64,000 bases of DNA, from the NCBI GenBank assembly GCA_965228775.1, contig OZ245840.1:3038001-3102000 (forward strand). The letters run 5' to 3'. Below, piece after piece: positions 35,395 to 44,303 of the stretch; the first letter of the stretch is position 1, and each line of letters begins with the position of its first letter. The position numbers were made by a program, and so were the translations under genes. The stretch comes from JANQMY01 sp965228775. Its GTDB lineage: Bacteria > Pseudomonadota > Alphaproteobacteria > JANQMY01. Under the pieces are notes generated by a model. That model had not been told where the DNA came from. It ran no database searches and was given only the letters and a program-made list of their open reading frames with translations.

Positions 35395-36009
35395 TCAGGA
35401 TTTCTCTGGCGGGCGATAGGTCATGTAAGAGACGAAAAGACGTACCATTTCGTCGATAAACTGCTCTCTCGACAAATTAGTAGGGTTCTCACGGACAAAG
35501 TTCTCGATGTTGTTCAGTGTGGCAACCGTGATCACATGGTAGGCGATATCAACATCCTTGGCGGTGAAGTCCTTTTGATGCTGCTCCATGAAACTCAGAT
35601 TCGTGAAGTGCATGAACTTCTCGAGGGCAAGTCCCACATCATCTGCATTCTGCTTCTTTAGTTTTTCCGGCAGTACATAAAGCGCAAACTGGTTCTCTTC
35701 GAAAATTTCAAGAAGAGCTTCATTGATTTTGCGGCTGGCTTCCTCAAGAGGGGCCTCCAACAAATCATGCAGTGTCTGCCTGGCTTTTATGGCTGCAGCA
35801 GAGATCGTTTTTTCGATCAGCGACGTTGCAATCGCTTCTTTGTCCGGGAAATACTGATAAAGAGACCCTATGCTGACGCCGGCCACTTCCGCAATGCGAT
35901 TGGTATTGGCCTGCTCATAGCCTTCTTTGAGCATTATCTTTTCGGCAGCTTCCAAGATTGCGTCTGCTGTTACTTTCGCACGCTGTTGAACCGGCTTCTT
36001 ACGTCGCAT
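35395..36009 (-). CDS. TetR/AcrR family regulator 1
   Basis: Starting at the ATG 36009 gives a 204-residue protein of normal TetR length; the longer frame to 36234 adds an unrelated 75-residue leader. The helix-turn-helix is clear: ADAILEAAEKIMLKEGYEQ then NRIAEVAGVSIGSLYQYFPDKEAI. It is convergent with kstD 2. Targets may include nearby palindromes. The gap 36010-36281 holds GTTC/GAAC half-sites but no gene. Confidence 0.88.
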   Translation of the reverse strand: MRRKKPVQQRAKVTADAILEAAEKIMLKEGYEQANTNRIAEVAGVSIGSLYQYFPDKEAIATSLIEKTISAAAIKARQTLHDLLEAPLEEASRKINEALLEIFEENQFALYVLPEKLKKQNADDVGLALEKFMHFTNLSFMEQHQKDFTAKDVDIAYHVITVATLNNIENFVRENPTNLSREQFIDEMVRLFVSYMTYRPPEKS

Positions 36010-36281
36010 TTTGGGCTGATCTTCGCTCCCCTTTTTGCAACATAATAGTTGGAAATCGTCAAAAATGTCTATCTTTGAAATGCTGTGCCTCACCTCAACT
36101 GGCACGCAATCCGTTGACGATTGCGAAACAAACAGTGAGACAGCTTGGGCGGCGGGGAGTTCGTGAATTGCCTTCAAGTCGGCTGGCATTATGTTTTGGC
36201 TAACCGCCCTTAACATTGAAGATGGCGCTGGCAATTGGGAGGCCGGACGGAGGACAGCCTAACGTTCAGTATGAGGCAGAA

Positions 36282-37445
36282 CTAACGCGGTAGTTTCATT
36301 CGGTTACAGATGTTATTTTTTTGAATAGCTGACGAGCCGCCCAGAATTGGCATCACGAGAACGTCTCGCACCAAACGCTCCATATTGAAATCCGAGACAT
36401 AACCGTAAGCTCCCAGCACTTCTTGGCACTTCAAGACGATGTCTTTGGCCGTTTCCGTCACGAACAGTTTCGTCATCGACGTTTCGACGGTGGCGTCTAT
36501 GTTTCGGTCCAGAAGAGAGGCGGCGTGATAGGTCATGATGCGGCAGGCATGCAACTGTGTCTGCACATCGGCAAGGATGTGGCGAATTGATTGAAACGTG
36601 CAAATCGGTTTGCCGAATTGAACACGCTCTTGAGAATACTGCCAGGCCTCGTCGACGGCTGCCGCCGCGATCCCGAGGGCCATGCCGGCAACTTCCACTT
36701 TTTCGATATCAAGACCGGGGCCAACCAGCATCGGCCAGGCGTTGTTCCAGGCTTCTTCGCCGCCGACCAGGTTGTCGATCGGAACTTCGACGTCGTCAAA
36801 GGACACGTCGTAGGTGCCGCCCCCTTTGAGACCCAGCGTTTGTTGCTGGGAAAGCGTGACGCCGGGACTGTCCGGGGGGATGAGAACGAGGGACAGGTTT
36901 CGGTACTTCTCCTCCTCGCTACCGCTGCGCACAAGGGTGTAGATATAGTCGGAATGGGCGGCGCCTGAGCAGAATCGCTTACTGCCGTTGACGATAAGTG
37001 TATTGCCATCCCGTTTTACCGTTGTCCGCACACTGGCTAAATCAGCACCAACGTCTGGCTCGCTGAAACCATAGGCGAAAATGAGCCCTTCCTTGGCAAC
37101 TCTTGGCAGCAACTCTTCTTTTTGTTTTTCGCTGCCAACTTCCGCGATGTTCAATCCGGCATAACAGGTCGACTGAATATACATACCGCCTACGGACAGG
37201 CTGCGCCCGCACAGCTCTTCGATGACGGTAATGGTCGATTGGATGTCCCGTCCCGTACCGCCGTACTTTTCGTCGATGGTAAGGCCGGTCAGGCCGAGTT
37301 CGACAAGTTTCATATGAACGTCTTTGGGAAAGTGACAGTCCCGGTCCCAGGCCTGCACTTTTTCCTTAGGCATTTCTTTTTCGGCAAAGCGCGTCAGCGT
37401 ATCTCTCAGCATGCGCGTGTGTTCTGCTTCGCTGTGTGAAAGCAT
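36282..37445 (-). CDS. Acyl-CoA dehydrogenase
   Basis: The 387-residue flavoenzyme has FAYGFSEPDVGADLASVRTT (FAD and substrate segment), GSKRFCSGAAHSDYIYTLV, QYSQERVQFGKPICTFQSIRHILADV and QEVLGAYGYVSDFNMERLVRD. It introduces a 2,3 double bond into an acyl-CoA. An AAGGAAA site fixes the start at 37445. It is divergent from the SDR at 37705, with a palindrome between them. The acyl substrate is unknown; a C/D-ring or side-chain CoA ester would fit. Confidence 0.9.
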   Translation of the reverse strand: MLSHSEAEHTRMLRDTLTRFAEKEMPKEKVQAWDRDCHFPKDVHMKLVELGLTGLTIDEKYGGTGRDIQSTITVIEELCGRSLSVGGMYIQSTCYAGLNIAEVGSEKQKEELLPRVAKEGLIFAYGFSEPDVGADLASVRTTVKRDGNTLIVNGSKRFCSGAAHSDYIYTLVRSGSEEEKYRNLSLVLIPPDSPGVTLSQQQTLGLKGGGTYDVSFDDVEVPIDNLVGGEEAWNNAWPMLVGPGLDIEKVEVAGMALGIAAAAVDEAWQYSQERVQFGKPICTFQSIRHILADVQTQLHACRIMTYHAASLLDRNIDATVETSMTKLFVTETAKDIVLKCQEVLGAYGYVSDFNMERLVRDVLVMPILGGSSAIQKNNICNRMKLPR

Positions 37446-37643
37446 TTGGCGTTTCCTTAAGCGTCTAGACTGTTTGGCGATGCCGGTTCGGTTCCGGTCC
37501 CATCCGGAATCGTCAGGCAAAACCACAATCCTATTCGGAGCGTCTAGGCAATAAGGCCGTGCCGGTTCAACCATAGGCAACTCACATATTGCTCGTGTTT
37601 GGGAGCGGGATGGCTGAACTAAATGTCATTGATGCGAGTGCAA

Positions 37644-37665
37644 AGTGAGTTGGCGACAGCTCACT
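37644..37665. promoter_or_regulatory. 22-bp imperfect palindrome, candidate operator
   Basis: The sequence from AGTGAG (37644-37649) to CTCACT (37660-37665) has nine of eleven base pairs symmetrical. It stands 40 bases before the SDR's GTG and 199 bases from the acyl-CoA dehydrogenase start. TetR genes lie on both sides. Confidence 0.45.
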
Positions 37666-37704
37666 ATGCAGGGAGATAGATCGTACTCAGGGAGGAGAGC
37701 CATT

Positions 37705-38460
37705 GTGAGCAACAAGGTCGCAATCGTCACCGGTGCCGCATCAGAAATCGGTATTGGGTATGCAACTGCGCGGAGGCTGGGCCTAGACGGCGCACGTGTT
37801 GTGATCACGGATATCGACGAAACTCGCCTTCAAGACCGAGTCGCGGATCTTCGAGATTTGAGCGTTGACACAATTGGTTTCGTACATGACGTGACGAGTG
37901 AAGAGAATTGGGAAGCGGTTGTGGCTGAAACGCTTTCCCGGTTCGGCAGGATTGATGCGCTCGTCAACAATGCGGGCGTGGTGCACTTATGCCCGACATT
38001 GGACTATTCATTCCAGCAGTGGCGAGAACAAGTCGATATCAACCTATCCAGCACATTCTTGGGATGCCGCAAGGTGATTGCCGAATTCGTAGCCCAGGAA
38101 ACGGCGGGCTCGATCGTCAATCTGTCCTCCATTGCCGGGTCTGTGGGTATCGCACATGGCGCTGCCTATTCGGCGAGCAAAGGTGGGGTGAGGCTTTTGA
38201 CAAAATCACTTGCGTTGGAGTTTGCCAGGCACGGTATCCGCATCAACTCCGTCCATCCCGGCGCGATTGCGACGGAAATTTCCCACCGTGCCAAGGAACT
38301 TGAGCCGGAGCGCATGCAGGCTTTTGCGGAAGCAATTCCCATGGGGCGTGAAGGAGAGCCGGACGATGTGGCCGCTCTCATTGCTTTCCTTGTGTCGGAT
38401 GATGCCAATTACATAACGGGCTCTGAGTTTTGCGTTGATGGCGGATTGACGGCGCAATAG
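37705..38460 (+). CDS. SDR family oxidoreductase
   Basis: The start is a GTG at 37705 after GGAGGAGAG; the longer ATG frame to 37645 covers the palindrome. The 251-residue SDR has VTGAASEIGIGYATA (cofactor), NNAG, the catalytic Ser and YSASK, and ends GSEFCVDGGLTAQ. It is a complete, canonical enzyme that interconverts a hydroxyl and a ketone with NAD(P). A steroid hydroxyl is a plausible substrate. Confidence 0.9.
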   Translation: MSNKVAIVTGAASEIGIGYATARRLGLDGARVVITDIDETRLQDRVADLRDLSVDTIGFVHDVTSEENWEAVVAETLSRFGRIDALVNNAGVVHLCPTLDYSFQQWREQVDINLSSTFLGCRKVIAEFVAQETAGSIVNLSSIAGSVGIAHGAAYSASKGGVRLLTKSLALEFARHGIRINSVHPGAIATEISHRAKELEPERMQAFAEAIPMGREGEPDDVAALIAFLVSDDANYITGSEFCVDGGLTAQ

Positions 38461-38816
38461 ATGATTCCCAACTTTTTCCGTGCACCTGAATGTAAGGGTA
38501 AAAGTTGGATTCAGCCGGAAGCTGCTTGATTCGATCACTTTTGTCCCTGTTCGTCTTTATCCATTGGCTGTCCGAAAATTAGGAGTCTCTAGTTTTGGTT
38601 TATGCGGAACTAGGGACTACAACCGCGGTTGTTGGCCGGATCTACGGGTTTATTTTGCAGCCTATGTCTAGATAAGTAGAGATTTTGCTGTAAGAAGCAG
38701 GGACCGTTTCGTTCTCTCCTGCCCTCACCACCAGCCAAGTGTCTTTCCGGGTAGAGACGAATTCCGGCATTGTATAGAATTGATGCAATAGTCAACAATA
38801 CTTTGGATCAGGCCCG
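38461..38816. promoter_or_regulatory. Intergenic region with an inverted repeat and a 14-bp palindrome
   Basis: No gene is supported in these 356 bases. AGTCTCTAGTT (38584-38594) and AACTAGGGACT (38608-38618) form an inverted repeat with one mismatch and a 13-base loop. Immediately after comes the perfect palindrome ACAACCGCGGTTGT (38619-38632). They lie about 185 bases before the TetR gene at 38817 and may bind it, or end the SDR transcript. Confidence 0.5.
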
Positions 38817-39476
38817 TTGCGATCACTGCCCGATAGAAAACACTATGTGCGCGCCTCTCGAAAAGGCGAGAAGGAAGAACGCAGCCAGCACATTATTGAA
38901 AGTGCGGAAGCTGTCCTGCACGAATTCGGCTTTGACAAGTTCACGCTAGACCGAGTGGCCGCGCAGGCAGGATTCTCACGCGGCGGTATCTACAAATATT
39001 TCCGCACCAAGGAAGATTTATTCCTTGTACTTCATATTAAACACATTACTGCGTGGACAGACCGCCTTCTTCGAAAGACGAAATCGGGCATGACAGACGA
39101 AGCGTTCGTAAAAGCGTTTTTGGATACTGCCTTGGAGGACCCATTGTATTTGCCAATTCTTCGGCGATACGAGAGCATGGTTAATGAAAACGCGTCCGAT
39201 GAATTCCTGAAGTCTTGGTGGCAATCCTATCGCGAAAATGCAAAGCGCGCCGTTCCTAAAGTTTCTGAGTGTTTGAATCTGGAGTGGGAAACGACAAGCG
39301 AGGCGATCTGGTCAATCTCGGCAATGATGATCGGTGTTTCTGTGATGCAATCGGGGCAGCAGGGTATGAGTCTCGATCGAATGCCCAAAAAAGGCAAACG
39401 GGCGTCACAGAATCAGCTCAGACAGCTCTTCCTCGCGTCTGCCCAGACAATTTTAAGAGGCCTGCGAAACCGATAG
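38817..39476 (+). CDS. TetR/AcrR family regulator 2
   Basis: The 219-residue protein has the DNA-binding helices SQHIIESAEAVLHEFGFDKFT and DRVAAQAGFSRGGIYKYFRTKEDLF. The start is uncertain: the frame begins at a TTG (38817), a GTG lies at 38847, and no ATG precedes the domain. It is upstream of TonB receptor 2, from which it is separated by a region with a near-perfect 25-bp palindrome. Confidence 0.85.
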   Translation: MRSLPDRKHYVRASRKGEKEERSQHIIESAEAVLHEFGFDKFTLDRVAAQAGFSRGGIYKYFRTKEDLFLVLHIKHITAWTDRLLRKTKSGMTDEAFVKAFLDTALEDPLYLPILRRYESMVNENASDEFLKSWWQSYRENAKRAVPKVSECLNLEWETTSEAIWSISAMMIGVSVMQSGQQGMSLDRMPKKGKRASQNQLRQLFLASAQTILRGLRNR

Positions 39477-39801
39477 CGAAGTCGCCCATACTTTGAAGGG
39501 CCTGTGCATTTAGCCGTATACGGACGCTTTTTTTACTCTGCTTGTTATAACACCTTGGCCGTCTAGATTGGTCTCCAGCAGTCAAGGCCGGAATATCATT
39601 ATAAGAATCACATGGATGATAATAGGAAGCGACTCGCTTCTTATTCGTTGACGGTTTCGTGACCGCGTACCTATCATTCCCGCATAAGTAATAGCGCACA
39701 GGCCAAAATTCCTGTGTGGCGCTATGTAACGAGCACTCTGGGAGATCGTCGGCGAAAGTTCGCTGGCGCGTGCTCAAACGCCTTAAGGGGAGAATATCGT
39801 C
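39477..39801. other. Intergenic region upstream of TonB receptor 2
   Basis: Between the TetR gene and the receptor no frame is supported. It contains a short CCGTATACGG palindrome followed by ACGC and seven T's (39512-39532), a weak terminator candidate, and the palindrome at 39621-39645. Confidence 0.5.
39621..39645. promoter_or_regulatory. Near-perfect 25-bp palindrome, candidate operator
   Basis: AATA-G-GAAGCGA-C-TCGCTTC-T-TATT is symmetrical at all positions except one (25 bases from 39621 to 39645). It lies 157 bases before the receptor start and 145 after the TetR stop, fitting a TetR-controlled receptor promoter. Confidence 0.6.
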
Positions 39802-42237
39802 ATGTGTTTCAGGCATGTGTTTAAACGCGTATTGATGGCGAGTGTCGCAAGTGGTGCACTGGCTGGGTATCCAGGTATGGCGATGGCACAAACCGGTGAC
39901 GGCGGGTTAAGTGGGCCGCGCGCACTGGATGAAATTGTGGTTACCGCACGCAAACGGGAAGAAAGCATTCAGGATGTGCCGGTCGCGGTGCAGGCATTCA
40001 ACTCCGACATGCTTGAGGCATACGGAACCAGCTCTTTCAGCGACTTAAACGACCTTGTATCGAGTTTGACAATCTACGCGGATGGTCCGGTTCAGCCGTC
40101 AATCAATCTACGCGGAATTCAAGGCAACGCGATTAATGCCACCGGAGATGATTCCATCTCTACCAACATTGACGGTATTCAGCACAGCAATTCGCAGATA
40201 TTCCGTTTTGGCTTGTTCGAGATCGAGGCTATCGAAGTCTTGAAAGGTCCTCAGACACTTTTCTTCGGAAAGAACAGCCCGGGCGGTATCGTCAGCCTTC
40301 GTACGAAAAATCCGACCGACGAGTTTTACTCGGAGTTTCAGGCCGGGTATGAGTTTAATGGTGAGCGCATTTACGGGCACGGTGTTCTTTCCGGACCGTT
40401 GAGCGACAATTGGGGCGCGCGCGTTGGGGTGAGGGCGGCGACCCAAGACGGATATTTCGACAATATCTGGGGCGATGGAGATCCTTCGCAAACTCAGCCC
40501 TTTGATGACACCGGGCCAGATTACAATGAAGCATTGGTTATCGGGACACTTCGCGGCGAATATGAGCGCTTTACTTTGTCCTTGAAAGGTATCTTTGGTC
40601 ACCGTGAAGGGAACGATTACAATCAAGTTCAGATCATTAGCCTAAATGGGTCTACGTCAAACCCATTCTCAGACGGTGTTCTGGATGACAGATATGCGTC
40701 GGCGCCGTTTTTCGACACAACAGGTTCGCGTTTCGGACGGGATGAACCTCAGCACAAATACCGGCTCGCTCAAATTTCACTGGACGCAAGCTTGGAGCTT
40801 ACGGAAAATTGGACGGTACACAGTCTGACGGGCTGGATTGACATCAACAATTTCCTCTTTGGCAATGTTGGCGCCCGCGAAGACACTATCAGCCATGGAT
40901 TGGGGCTTGGTCAGGAAATCGAGATCGAATCGATCTCGCAAGAGATTCGCTTCAGCGGCGATTATGACCGCGTCCGTGTGATGGCCGGTGGTTTTTATGA
41001 TGACCGGGAAACAAACTTCGGCGCAAATGTATGGATCGCCCCGACCTTTAGACTGCGGCCTGATGCGACGGCAAGCGTCACCGGCGAGTCTTGGTCGATA
41101 TTCGGTCAAATTCAGGTGGATGTGCTTGAAAATGTCGAAGTGTCCGCCGGTGGCCGGTACACCGACGAGACCAGAGGTACCAGCGGCGAAAACCTCGAAA
41201 CCTTTGGGCCAAGACTCGCCGGGCCTCACGTTTTTGCCGTAGACGAAGTTTCCTATACGAACTTTTCACCGGAAGTAACCATCTCGTGGGACGTCACCGA
41301 AGACCACACCGTGTTTGCCAATTACAAGCAAGGCTTCAAGTCCGGTGGCTTTAATGCTTCTACTTTAGAACGGTCCGGAAGCACGATACCGGGTGCCACT
41401 CCTATCGATGATGCGTTCAACGAAGAACTAGTCGAAGGGTTTGAGTTTGGTCTCAAATCCGAATGGTTCGGCAACAGCCTTCGCCTGAACGTAACCGGGT
41501 TCTTGTACGACTACACAGACCTTCAGCAATCCTCCTTCTTCACCGATGGGACAGGTGCTGTCATTGTTAAAACCGTCAATGCCGCGGAAGCAAAACTCAG
41601 AGGGGTTGAAGCCGATCTGATGTGGGCAACCCCGTTCGAAGGTCTGACCGCATTGGGCAATCTCTCTTACAATAAGAATAAGTTTGAAGAGTTTATTCAG
41701 GAGTGTAACGAGTTTCAGCTTTGGTTCGACTCCACAGGTTGTAACATCGATATTGATGGCGATCCCTCTACTTGGGCCGACGACAACAATCCCAACGTAC
41801 TGGTTGCCGGTACAGGTTTTGAAGCTCAGGACCGCTCCGGAACGCCGCTACGCCGTGCACCGAAATGGTCCGGTTCGGCCGGGCTTAGCTTTGAGCAGCC
41901 CTTCAATAATTTGCTTCTCCGTGCCTCAAGCCTTGTGAGCTTTAGCAGCAAGTATCAAGCGAATGGTGAGAATAATCCGCAAGGGGTACAAAAGGCCTAC
42001 GCAACGCTTCACGCCAATGTCGGTATTGGGGCTGAAAATGGTGCCTGGCAATTCGATGTGATCGGCCGGAACTTGACGGACAAAGCGTTTCTGACATCGG
42101 CATTCGACAATTCTCGATCGGCCGACACCTCTGGTGGCGCGGCAGTGACAGCCCAACACCTTGCCGGCATTAGGAACGCACCACGGCAAGTCTTCGTGCA
42201 GTTGACTGTGAGACCTCAGGAATTCTTTAGGCAGTAG
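39802..42237 (+). CDS. TonB-dependent outer-membrane receptor 2
   Basis: The 811-residue receptor has a signal peptide ending near MAMA-QTGD, the TonB-box-like DEIVVTARKREESIQDVPVA, a plug segment EVLKGPQTLFFGKNSPGG and a barrel. The C-terminal strand ends VFVQLTVRPQEFFRQ, a less typical ending because the last residue is Gln after a Phe-Phe pair. A GGGGAGA site precedes the start. It lies among steroid accessory genes. Confidence 0.9.
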   Translation: MCFRHVFKRVLMASVASGALAGYPGMAMAQTGDGGLSGPRALDEIVVTARKREESIQDVPVAVQAFNSDMLEAYGTSSFSDLNDLVSSLTIYADGPVQPSINLRGIQGNAINATGDDSISTNIDGIQHSNSQIFRFGLFEIEAIEVLKGPQTLFFGKNSPGGIVSLRTKNPTDEFYSEFQAGYEFNGERIYGHGVLSGPLSDNWGARVGVRAATQDGYFDNIWGDGDPSQTQPFDDTGPDYNEALVIGTLRGEYERFTLSLKGIFGHREGNDYNQVQIISLNGSTSNPFSDGVLDDRYASAPFFDTTGSRFGRDEPQHKYRLAQISLDASLELTENWTVHSLTGWIDINNFLFGNVGAREDTISHGLGLGQEIEIESISQEIRFSGDYDRVRVMAGGFYDDRETNFGANVWIAPTFRLRPDATASVTGESWSIFGQIQVDVLENVEVSAGGRYTDETRGTSGENLETFGPRLAGPHVFAVDEVSYTNFSPEVTISWDVTEDHTVFANYKQGFKSGGFNASTLERSGSTIPGATPIDDAFNEELVEGFEFGLKSEWFGNSLRLNVTGFLYDYTDLQQSSFFTDGTGAVIVKTVNAAEAKLRGVEADLMWATPFEGLTALGNLSYNKNKFEEFIQECNEFQLWFDSTGCNIDIDGDPSTWADDNNPNVLVAGTGFEAQDRSGTPLRRAPKWSGSAGLSFEQPFNNLLLRASSLVSFSSKYQANGENNPQGVQKAYATLHANVGIGAENGAWQFDVIGRNLTDKAFLTSAFDNSRSADTSGGAAVTAQHLAGIRNAPRQVFVQLTVRPQEFFRQ

Positions 42238-42633
42238 GTTCATTTCTCCCCGCGTTGGGCCTGGACAACTTCCCGGAAAGCATCATTGCTTCAATTGTTG
42301 ACCGCAAATGGGAAGCTGACAGGCCCACGCATGCTGGGGAACGTTTTTGTCTCATACCGTTTACAAGATCTGTATACAGATGGCGTATTCACACCCCTTA
42401 GAACGATTCAATATGACCATGAACCGCTCTAGTCTCTGTACCTGCGTCCTAAGTTGTGCGGCTCTTTGAGCTAAGGTAGATAGGGACGCAACGGATCTAT
42501 CTATTGGTCGCATTTGGAGCGACGTGCTTCTCGCCTATTTCGTATCGTGTGGGGATCACCCTAATTTGATGCCGCTGTGAGCGGTCAGAGGAAAAGGCGG
42601 GCGTCAAGACAACGGCGCAGCCCGTACTCCCAT
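42238..42633. other. Convergent intergenic region with two hairpins
   Basis: No gene is supported between receptor 2 and the MFS gene, which converge here. It contains the palindromic repeat copy at 42398-42432 and an inverted pair TAGATAG/CTATCTA (42477-42483 and 42497-42503). Either may serve as terminator. Confidence 0.6.
42398..42432. repeat. Palindromic intergenic element, copy 2
   Basis: This copy has the same 17-base core TTCAATATGACCATGAA (42407-42423) as 2157-2173 and outer arms TTAGAACG and CGCTCTAG that are only partly complementary. The conserved core with drifting arms points to a dispersed repeat family. Confidence 0.65.
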
Positions 42634-43980
42634 TCAGTTTCTAAGGTATTTTCTAACTTTTAGACTGAGGGACCGTATCTGCGGCAGCAGAATCGGCGCC
42701 CGCTTCTCTTGAATTAAGAATGGTCCGATAGCGGCGATTGCAATAAGGCCGGCGAGCACCAGGAAAGCAGCACTGTAACTGCCTGTCGCATCAAAGATAA
42801 ATCCAGCCAAAGGTGATGCGGAAACAGCGAAGGGCATCTCAACCCAACGCAGAAGTCCCAAGGACGCCCCTAGCGATCCAATACCTATGTTTTCGGCCAG
42901 GACGAATGTTCTCATCGGGGAGAGAGCCGCGTATCCCAATCCGTGTAATGCAGCCGCAAAGACAAAGAGCCAAAGCTCATTCGAAATCGCAAAAAGGATA
43001 AGCGCAGACCCTTGGAGCCCCAGCGAGATCCAAATTGTGGCTCTTGCGCCTAAGAAGTCTGCGGAAAATCCGATCATGGGCTTTCCGACAAGCGAAAAAA
43101 GCGCAACGACGGAAACAACGAAGGCTGCCTGTTCCGTAGAAAACCCGTTGGCGACCACATGGCCAAAAAGATGGACCATGATGGCCATGTAAACGCACAT
43201 CATCGGGCCGAAAATAAGTCCCGTGGTCCAGAATGCTTTGCTTTGGACAAGTTCCTGCCAGGTCCATACTTTTTGATCTCTGAGTTTTTTGGATTTGTCG
43301 CCATTGTCTTCACTTCTGACATGGCGGCGGCCATCCCTCACTTCGTCAATTTCCTCCGGTCGGTCCCGCATAACAAGAAGGACCGTCGGTACGAGGACCA
43401 CGACGACAATCACACTGAAAGAAAGAACTGTCGTTCTCCACCCCAGACTGTTGACCAACTCGTTCAAAATAAGAGGTAACATCACGCCTGCAATAGAGGC
43501 GCCAAGGACAGCAAACCCCAAAGCTCTACCGCGCATGCGGTCGAACCAATGCGCGACAATTAAGTTGCGGACGATCGGCCCCGCCAGTGCAATGCCCGCT
43601 CCGAATAAGACACCTTTTGCGAAATAGAGATGCCAAAGCGTCTGTGAGACGGCCATGCCGATGTAAGACAAGGAAATGAGAGCGACACCGATCAGAATGA
43701 CCCGGCGCGGAGAATGTCTGTCCGCATACCGGCCCACGAAAGGAGAGATGAGTGCACCCACAAATGTCGCGATCGAAAATGCGATTGATATGCTGCCACG
43801 GCTGCCATCAGCTAACGCGTCGGCGAGTTGCGGGAGCAATATGCCATTCGAGGATGCTGAAAGGCCGATTGTAAAAAAACCGGTGACGATCGCCGCACCA
43901 ACAATGATCCAGCCGTAAAAAACGTGCTGGTTCAGGCGTTTCCGGATGTTCTCAAGCGTCGTTTTCTGTGCACCAATCAT
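42634..43980 (-). CDS. MFS transporter (monocarboxylate-type)
   Basis: The 448-residue protein has about 12 membrane helices, the start HVFYGWIIVGAAIVTGFF and the MFS loop GRYADRHSPRRVIL (about residues 82-95). This group moves small carboxylates or related compounds across the inner membrane. The ATG at 43980 is chosen over an upstream TTG. Just upstream lies a broken fragment of a different MFS gene on the same strand. The substrate is unknown; an organic acid from steroid breakdown is possible. Confidence 0.88.
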   Translation of the reverse strand: MIGAQKTTLENIRKRLNQHVFYGWIIVGAAIVTGFFTIGLSASSNGILLPQLADALADGSRGSISIAFSIATFVGALISPFVGRYADRHSPRRVILIGVALISLSYIGMAVSQTLWHLYFAKGVLFGAGIALAGPIVRNLIVAHWFDRMRGRALGFAVLGASIAGVMLPLILNELVNSLGWRTTVLSFSVIVVVVLVPTVLLVMRDRPEEIDEVRDGRRHVRSEDNGDKSKKLRDQKVWTWQELVQSKAFWTTGLIFGPMMCVYMAIMVHLFGHVVANGFSTEQAAFVVSVVALFSLVGKPMIGFSADFLGARATIWISLGLQGSALILFAISNELWLFVFAAALHGLGYAALSPMRTFVLAENIGIGSLGASLGLLRWVEMPFAVSASPLAGFIFDATGSYSAAFLVLAGLIAIAAIGPFLIQEKRAPILLPQIRSLSLKVRKYLRN

Positions 43981-43987
43981 ATGGACT

Positions 43988-44255
43988 CTATGCAGCAATA
44001 GGCTTTCTGGCGATGTGGATTGAGATAGAATTCGCGGCGCGCCTGTAAGCGATCGCGCCGAATACAGATGCCGGGAGGGATATCGTCGGCATGACGGACA
44101 GAGAGTCTTTTCCGTATTGAGGAGGTCTGGCCATGTCGCTCATCATACCGATTAGTACCGGACCAATACCCAATCCGAGCATGTTTGCGAAAAACATCAC
44201 ATACGCGACCGTTTAAGCACGGTCTTCCGGCGCAACAACTTTTTTGGCACGGCAC
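43988..44255 (-). pseudogene. Remnant of an MFS transporter C terminus
   Basis: Reading on the minus strand from about 44255, the frame gives KVVAPEDRA, a TAA stop (44213-44215), then TVAYVMFFANMLGLGIGPVL and IGMMSDM. That is the penultimate-helix region of an MFS transporter (typical sequence RAxA...N..GLG.GP...G..SD). The stop interrupts it where a residue would be expected. No upstream part of such a transporter is present, so this is a decayed 3' end. Its sequence is not part of the MFS gene at 42634. Confidence 0.65.
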
Positions 44256-44303
44256 CCTCCCGACGGCACTCGCTCTTTTTTCTTGAGAGCCGTTTTTTGT
44301 TGT

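Noticed and set aside
39512..39532. CCGTATACGG followed by T-run as a terminator for TetR 2
   Set aside because: The palindrome has too small a loop to form a stable stem; it is only noted as weak.
43977..44255. 92-residue minus-strand frame across the MFS remnant
   Set aside because: It is the wrong frame; the transporter-like residues occur in the frame interrupted by the TAA at 44213-44215.
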